A stretch of 22,874 bases of DNA from Haplomitrium mnioides (lineage: Eukaryota; Marchantiophyta; Haplomitriopsida; Calobryales), in contig JBNGIS010019757.1 in assembly GCA_049999725.1 (NCBI GenBank), forward strand, positions 1-22,874, given 5' to 3'. The position numbers were made by a program, and so were the translations under genes. The notes under the pieces were generated by a model. It saw only the letters and a program-made list of their open reading frames with translations. It did no database searches and was not told the DNA's origin. Every line of letters starts with the position of its first letter. Position 1 is the first letter of the stretch. This document shows, piece by piece, positions 19,861 to 22,874 of this stretch.

Positions 19861-20193
19861 ATTAGATAGTATATCAAATACAGTATGTGAAACTAGAAAT
19901 CCAAAATGATCATCTACATCTACACTCTCTCTTTGCCATATAGTCCCTGTATCCATGTAGTGGATTGAGATCTCTTGATTGTTAGAGTGCTCCAATATGG
20001 AGATGGTTGGTTGAGATAGTAATGGTGTAGATGATGATGGTATTGGCACATCAGCTAAGAAAGTAGTTTTCTTCGTTGAAGCTTTTTGCCAAGGTTGAGA
20101 GTCTTTTGAGCAAAAAAGGTGTCCTTTCTTTTGCCTTTGTAATTGGTCACTTGCTGGTTTAGAAATATCATGAATTCTTGCAGGAGTATTCAC
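19774..20193 (-). pseudogene. pol: Copia linker before reverse transcriptase (element B)
   Basis: 139 open codons, counterpart of element A 9319-9760. It is Ser/Pro/Gln-rich (DISKPASDQLQRQKKG, STPLLSQPTISILEH), then DWIEWKKEMDSELDSMI, the start of the reverse transcriptase domain. It carries one continuous frame across a place where element A has a stop at 9577-9579. It overlaps the N-terminal end of the reverse transcriptase entry. Confidence 0.75.
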
Positions 20194-21347
20194 CGCATGT
20201 ATGTGTGACCCTATTACCTTTGCAATTCATTAAATGAATATAACAATTGTTCTACGATTTTAGCCTAGTGAAGAAGTCTCTTGACTTCATCCTCACATTG
20301 CCTTGTTCTTTGATCCATTCATATAGTGGATATGTTCTCCCATTGTAGTTTTTTTGGTAATGAAGAAATTTTATCTTCAAAAAGTGATGGAAAAATATCC
20401 TTATAAAAATGGCAATCTACTAATCTAGTTTGGAAAACATCAGCAGTGGATGGTTTTAGATAGCGCATAATAGATGGGAATTCAAATCCTACATATATGC
20501 CTTTTTGTCTTTGAGGTTCCATCTTAGTCCTTTTCGGTCCCATAATTGGAACTAGGAGTTGACAACCAAAAACTCTTAAATGGGATAGATCAGGTATATT
20601 ACCATAGGCAAGTTGGTGAGGTGATGATGTGTTGAAAGCTGATGGCCTATATTTTAAAAGTGATGCAACATGTAGTACTGCATGGCCTCATGCAGATATC
20701 GATAAATTGGCATGAGCATGGCCCTATCAATTGTTTGTATGTTGTGAATTACTCTTTCAACTATTCCATTTTGAAAAATAACATGCGCGACAGACTATTG
20801 GGTATCTATACCCATGGTCACACAGAAATCATCAAAAGTTTTTGATGTAAACTCTTCTGCATTGTCAACTCGGAGGACTTTTATTGGACTTTCTAGGAAT
20901 TGAACTTTCAATTTTTAAATATGTTCCAATATCCTCGCGAAGACTAAATTTTAGGTAGAGAGCAAAGATACTTGTGACCATTTGGTTGAAGAGTAGATTA
21001 TCACCAGGAAATATCGAAATGGTCCACTGGGCAGGTCGATAGAACCACATATATCTGCATGTATCCTCTCAAAGAACATTGGAATTTCCATTATTGTCTT
21101 GGATATTGCTGGTCGTAAGGCTATTTTTCCTTGAGAACACTATATGCACAATTTCGTGATCATATATAGTCTTGTGCTTGAAGGAATAGATCTGGACACT
21201 TTTTAAATGTTTTGAAACAAAGTCATGCTCGGATGTCCCAAGCAATTACGCCATAGCATTGTATGATCGATATTTTGTACTTGAATATGAAAAATTTTTG
21301 TATTTGCGTTATGTAAAAACCAAGAGGATGCGCAAATAAGGTTTCTT
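20194..21347 (-). pseudogene. pol: Copia integrase (element B)
   Basis: Minus-strand integrase in mixed frames. The zinc motif is damaged (LGHPSMTLFQNI, and the CX2C part shifted by two bases near 21140). The core reads HADICGSIDLPSGPFRYFLVIIYSSTKWS. The first catalytic Asp is kept (21055-21053), the second strand is altered (IYSST for IDAST), and DNAEEF is kept. FQNGIVERVI with the Glu follows. The C-terminal part is open at 20543-20319 (KGIYVGFEFPSIMRYLKPSTADVFQTRLVDCHFYKD). Confidence 0.8.
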
Positions 21348-21885
21348 TTAGTATAGATCTTTCAAGATAGTGTGCTTTAACAAATGCAACATTTCCTGTC
21401 TTTTACAAGTGCTTGTATGTATATGGAAACCATTATCTCTTATGTCTCTGAAACTAATGAGGTTCCTAGTAGCACTTTGTGCATAGATGGCAGATCTTAT
21501 ATGAAGAAAGGTCCTTTGTAGTAGTATGATTGATGTTGGTCCTTGCCCTTCTTTTATTTGGTTATCACCCATTGCTGTAGTCACCTTTCGGTGTGAGGGC
21601 ATAATCTTGGTGAAGTAGGACTTGCATTTCTGAATTGTGTGAGTATTGTCGCTATCAATAATGTAGGCATTAATATCATCAAGGGGTAGTGTATTTTTTG
21701 TACACTGAATCATGTTCTTCTCAGGTGTGTTCAGATCTTCTTCTTTATAGATATAGTCGCTAAGGGTATCTGTTTGTTCAAGGAATACACGATGATTTTC
21801 ACTTGCAGTGTTATGGCTCTTATCCTTTGCATATAGTGCCACTAGGTGAGTTGGAGTCCTACAAATTTTATGGGTATAGCAGCCG
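21348..21885 (-). pseudogene. Copia gag end and protease (element B, 5'-truncated)
   Basis: The sense begins inside the zinc knuckle (a remnant of the form CYTHKICR next to THLVALYAKDKS), then reads one open frame of 164 codons to 21348. The protease active-site strand is YIIDSDNTHTI, which has the Asp but DSD in place of DSG. RSAIYAQSATRNLISFRDIRDNG and HTSTCKRQEMLHLLKHT complete it. In element A this frame is broken by a stop at 7739 and a shift near 8095, whereas here it is continuous. Most of gag is absent because of the deletion that joins this point to the AT-rich spacer. Confidence 0.8.
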
Positions 21886-22239
21886 CTACTTTGAACTAGG
21901 AACCGCTACTGAGTTCTTGTTTCACTTGGCAGTCAAATTTTTTTTTTTCGAAGATTTGGCATTCAAAAACATCAAATTTAAGACTTAAATCTTCTTATCG
22001 AATTTTTTTTATGAATAAAAAATGCATATTTTCCATTTAGATTATATTTCAAATATTTTTTTTCAAAAACAACTTTGAAACCAAACATTTTGGTTATTCA
22101 AATATTTTAAAATAACCTGACACTATTGTGAATAAACTAAATTCATCAAAAAAAGAATAAAATATATATCTTTTGGTAGAAAAAAACTACAGGAAAACAT
22201 AAATATCCAGTCGAGTAAAGACTTTAAACCTAACTTTGA
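21886..22239. other. AT-rich spacer of the right arm, no gene seen
   Basis: Counterpart of 5791-6109 on the other strand. Runs of A and T, no coding sense. Confidence 0.6.
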
Positions 22240-22620
22240 ACATCATAGCCAACAAAGTCTATGCAAGCATAGACTCCAAACCAGAAACGTAAAGCCTATG
22301 CACGCATAGACTCTGAACAAGAATCCTAAATCTTCTACGTGCTTAGACTCCGAACAAGAACAATGAAGCTATGCACACATGGACTTTCAACTAGAATCCT
22401 AGAGCCAAAACATGCCAAGGTTCTAAACAAGAACCCTGCAGCCTATACAAGCATAGACATTGAACAAGAACCCTTTGACCAACAGGTGCAGGGACTCTGA
22501 ACAACAACCTTACAGCTTAAGCGCGCAGGGAAACCGAACAAGAACTACAAAGCCTTGATGCGCAAAGACACTAAACAATGTGCAAAGACTCCAAATCATT
22601 CTAAGATTAGTAATTGAGTT
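22240..22620. repeat. Palindrome array, 37-bp period (right copy)
   Basis: On the plus strand GACTC-type unit ends recur at 22272, 22309, 22346, 22382/22383, 22419, 22456, 22493, 22530 and 22567, a 37-bp step. Cores such as GTCTATGCAAGCATAGAC and CCTATGCACGCATAGAC are inverted repeats. The spacer GAACAAGAACCCT is the complement of the left array's spacer. Confidence 0.88.
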
Positions 22621-22784
22621 CAACCCATTCTTGGACTATTAATTGGGTCAACTTATTCTTAGGCGCAATAAACTAAATCGTGATGAAAAGACTTGTAATA
22701 GATTGAAAGAGCAACAAGATGAAACTTTGGCAAAAAAAGATTTGGAAAAAATAAATTTTATTATTGATGCAAATTGTACAAAGA

Positions 22785-22874
22785 CGTCCTTTGACTCTCT
22801 CCTCTTCGGGAGGAATTGTCTCATCTAAATCTACAGGTTGAGCATATGCAGCCGGTAGAGAATCATGTCGAGAC
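22785..22874 (-). pseudogene. C-terminus of a second methyltransferase gene copy (partial)
   Basis: On the minus strand, from the window edge, one frame reads SRHDSLPAAYAQP and then VDLDETIPPEEER. This aligns with left-copy residues SQQDSLMATDA, the stop at 5160, and PLDVDETIPPKKNR. The right copy has a Gln codon (CAA) where the left has TAG. The SAM and DPPY motifs would lie beyond the window. Assignment rests on similarity to the left copy only. Confidence 0.65.

Larger units (their letters stand above)
17816..22874 (-). repeat. Right arm of the large inverted repeat
   Basis: Read on the minus strand it repeats the left arm in order: methyltransferase C-terminus and 3' region (22874-22620), 37-bp array (22620-22240), AT-rich spacer (22165-21885), then copia from the gag zinc knuckle to the 3' end (21885-17816). 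The stretch equivalent to about 6120-7640 of the left arm is missing. The arm continues past the window end. It stops at the gypsy gag near 17816, about 70-90 bp before the LTR position of the left copy. Confidence 0.85.

Noticed and set aside
20642-20845. Plus-strand ORF antisense to copia B integrase
   Set aside because: Shadow of the integrase coding strand with no independent support.
1-22874. tRNA, rRNA or other structured RNA genes
   Set aside because: No tRNA-like arms or rRNA sequence were seen; the tRNA-Asp match at 16643-16660 is only the 18-base primer-binding site.

Overview
This looks like nuclear DNA from a land plant with a large, repeat-rich genome. The evidence is two degenerate plant-type Ty1/copia retrotransposons, a Ty3/gypsy-type piece whose primer-binding site is complementary to plant tRNA-Asp, and the absence of any intact host gene. 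The species cannot be told from the sequence. Every long coding region is broken by stops or frameshifts, so the window is a stack of decayed mobile elements rather than a working locus.

Layout. 65-2026 (minus): an unrecognised broken gene. 2020-5210 (plus): a divergently oriented broken gene whose exons encode a ParB/sulfiredoxin-like domain followed by a bacterial/phage-type N6/N4 DNA methyltransferase. Its first predicted intron holds a 24-bp-period array of palindromes (3440-3890). A second array of similar palindromes with a 37-bp period (5343-5790) lies just downstream. 6110-11983 (plus): copia element A, with gag, protease, integrase, reverse transcriptase, RNase H, a purine tract and a candidate 3' LTR. 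11984-12970: non-coding, including a ~94-bp-period array with the same palindrome core. 12971-15188 (plus): a broken coiled-coil ORF, then a polypurine tract, one ~1.4-kb LTR-like segment, a tRNA-Asp primer-binding site and a broken gypsy-type gag (to ~17815). 17816-21885 (minus): copia element B, then an AT-rich spacer, the 37-bp palindrome array again, and the C-terminus of a second methyltransferase copy running off the window end.

The main large-scale structure is an inverted repeat. About 5116-11640 on the plus strand corresponds to about 22874-17816 on the minus strand: methyltransferase tail, 37-bp array, AT-rich spacer and copia, in the same order. The gypsy-type material fills the centre.

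The most unusual content is the ParB-like plus DNA-methyltransferase gene with its associated palindrome arrays. The domain calls rest on motifs seen in the translated sequence. Any functional link between the encoded protein and the palindromes is inference.
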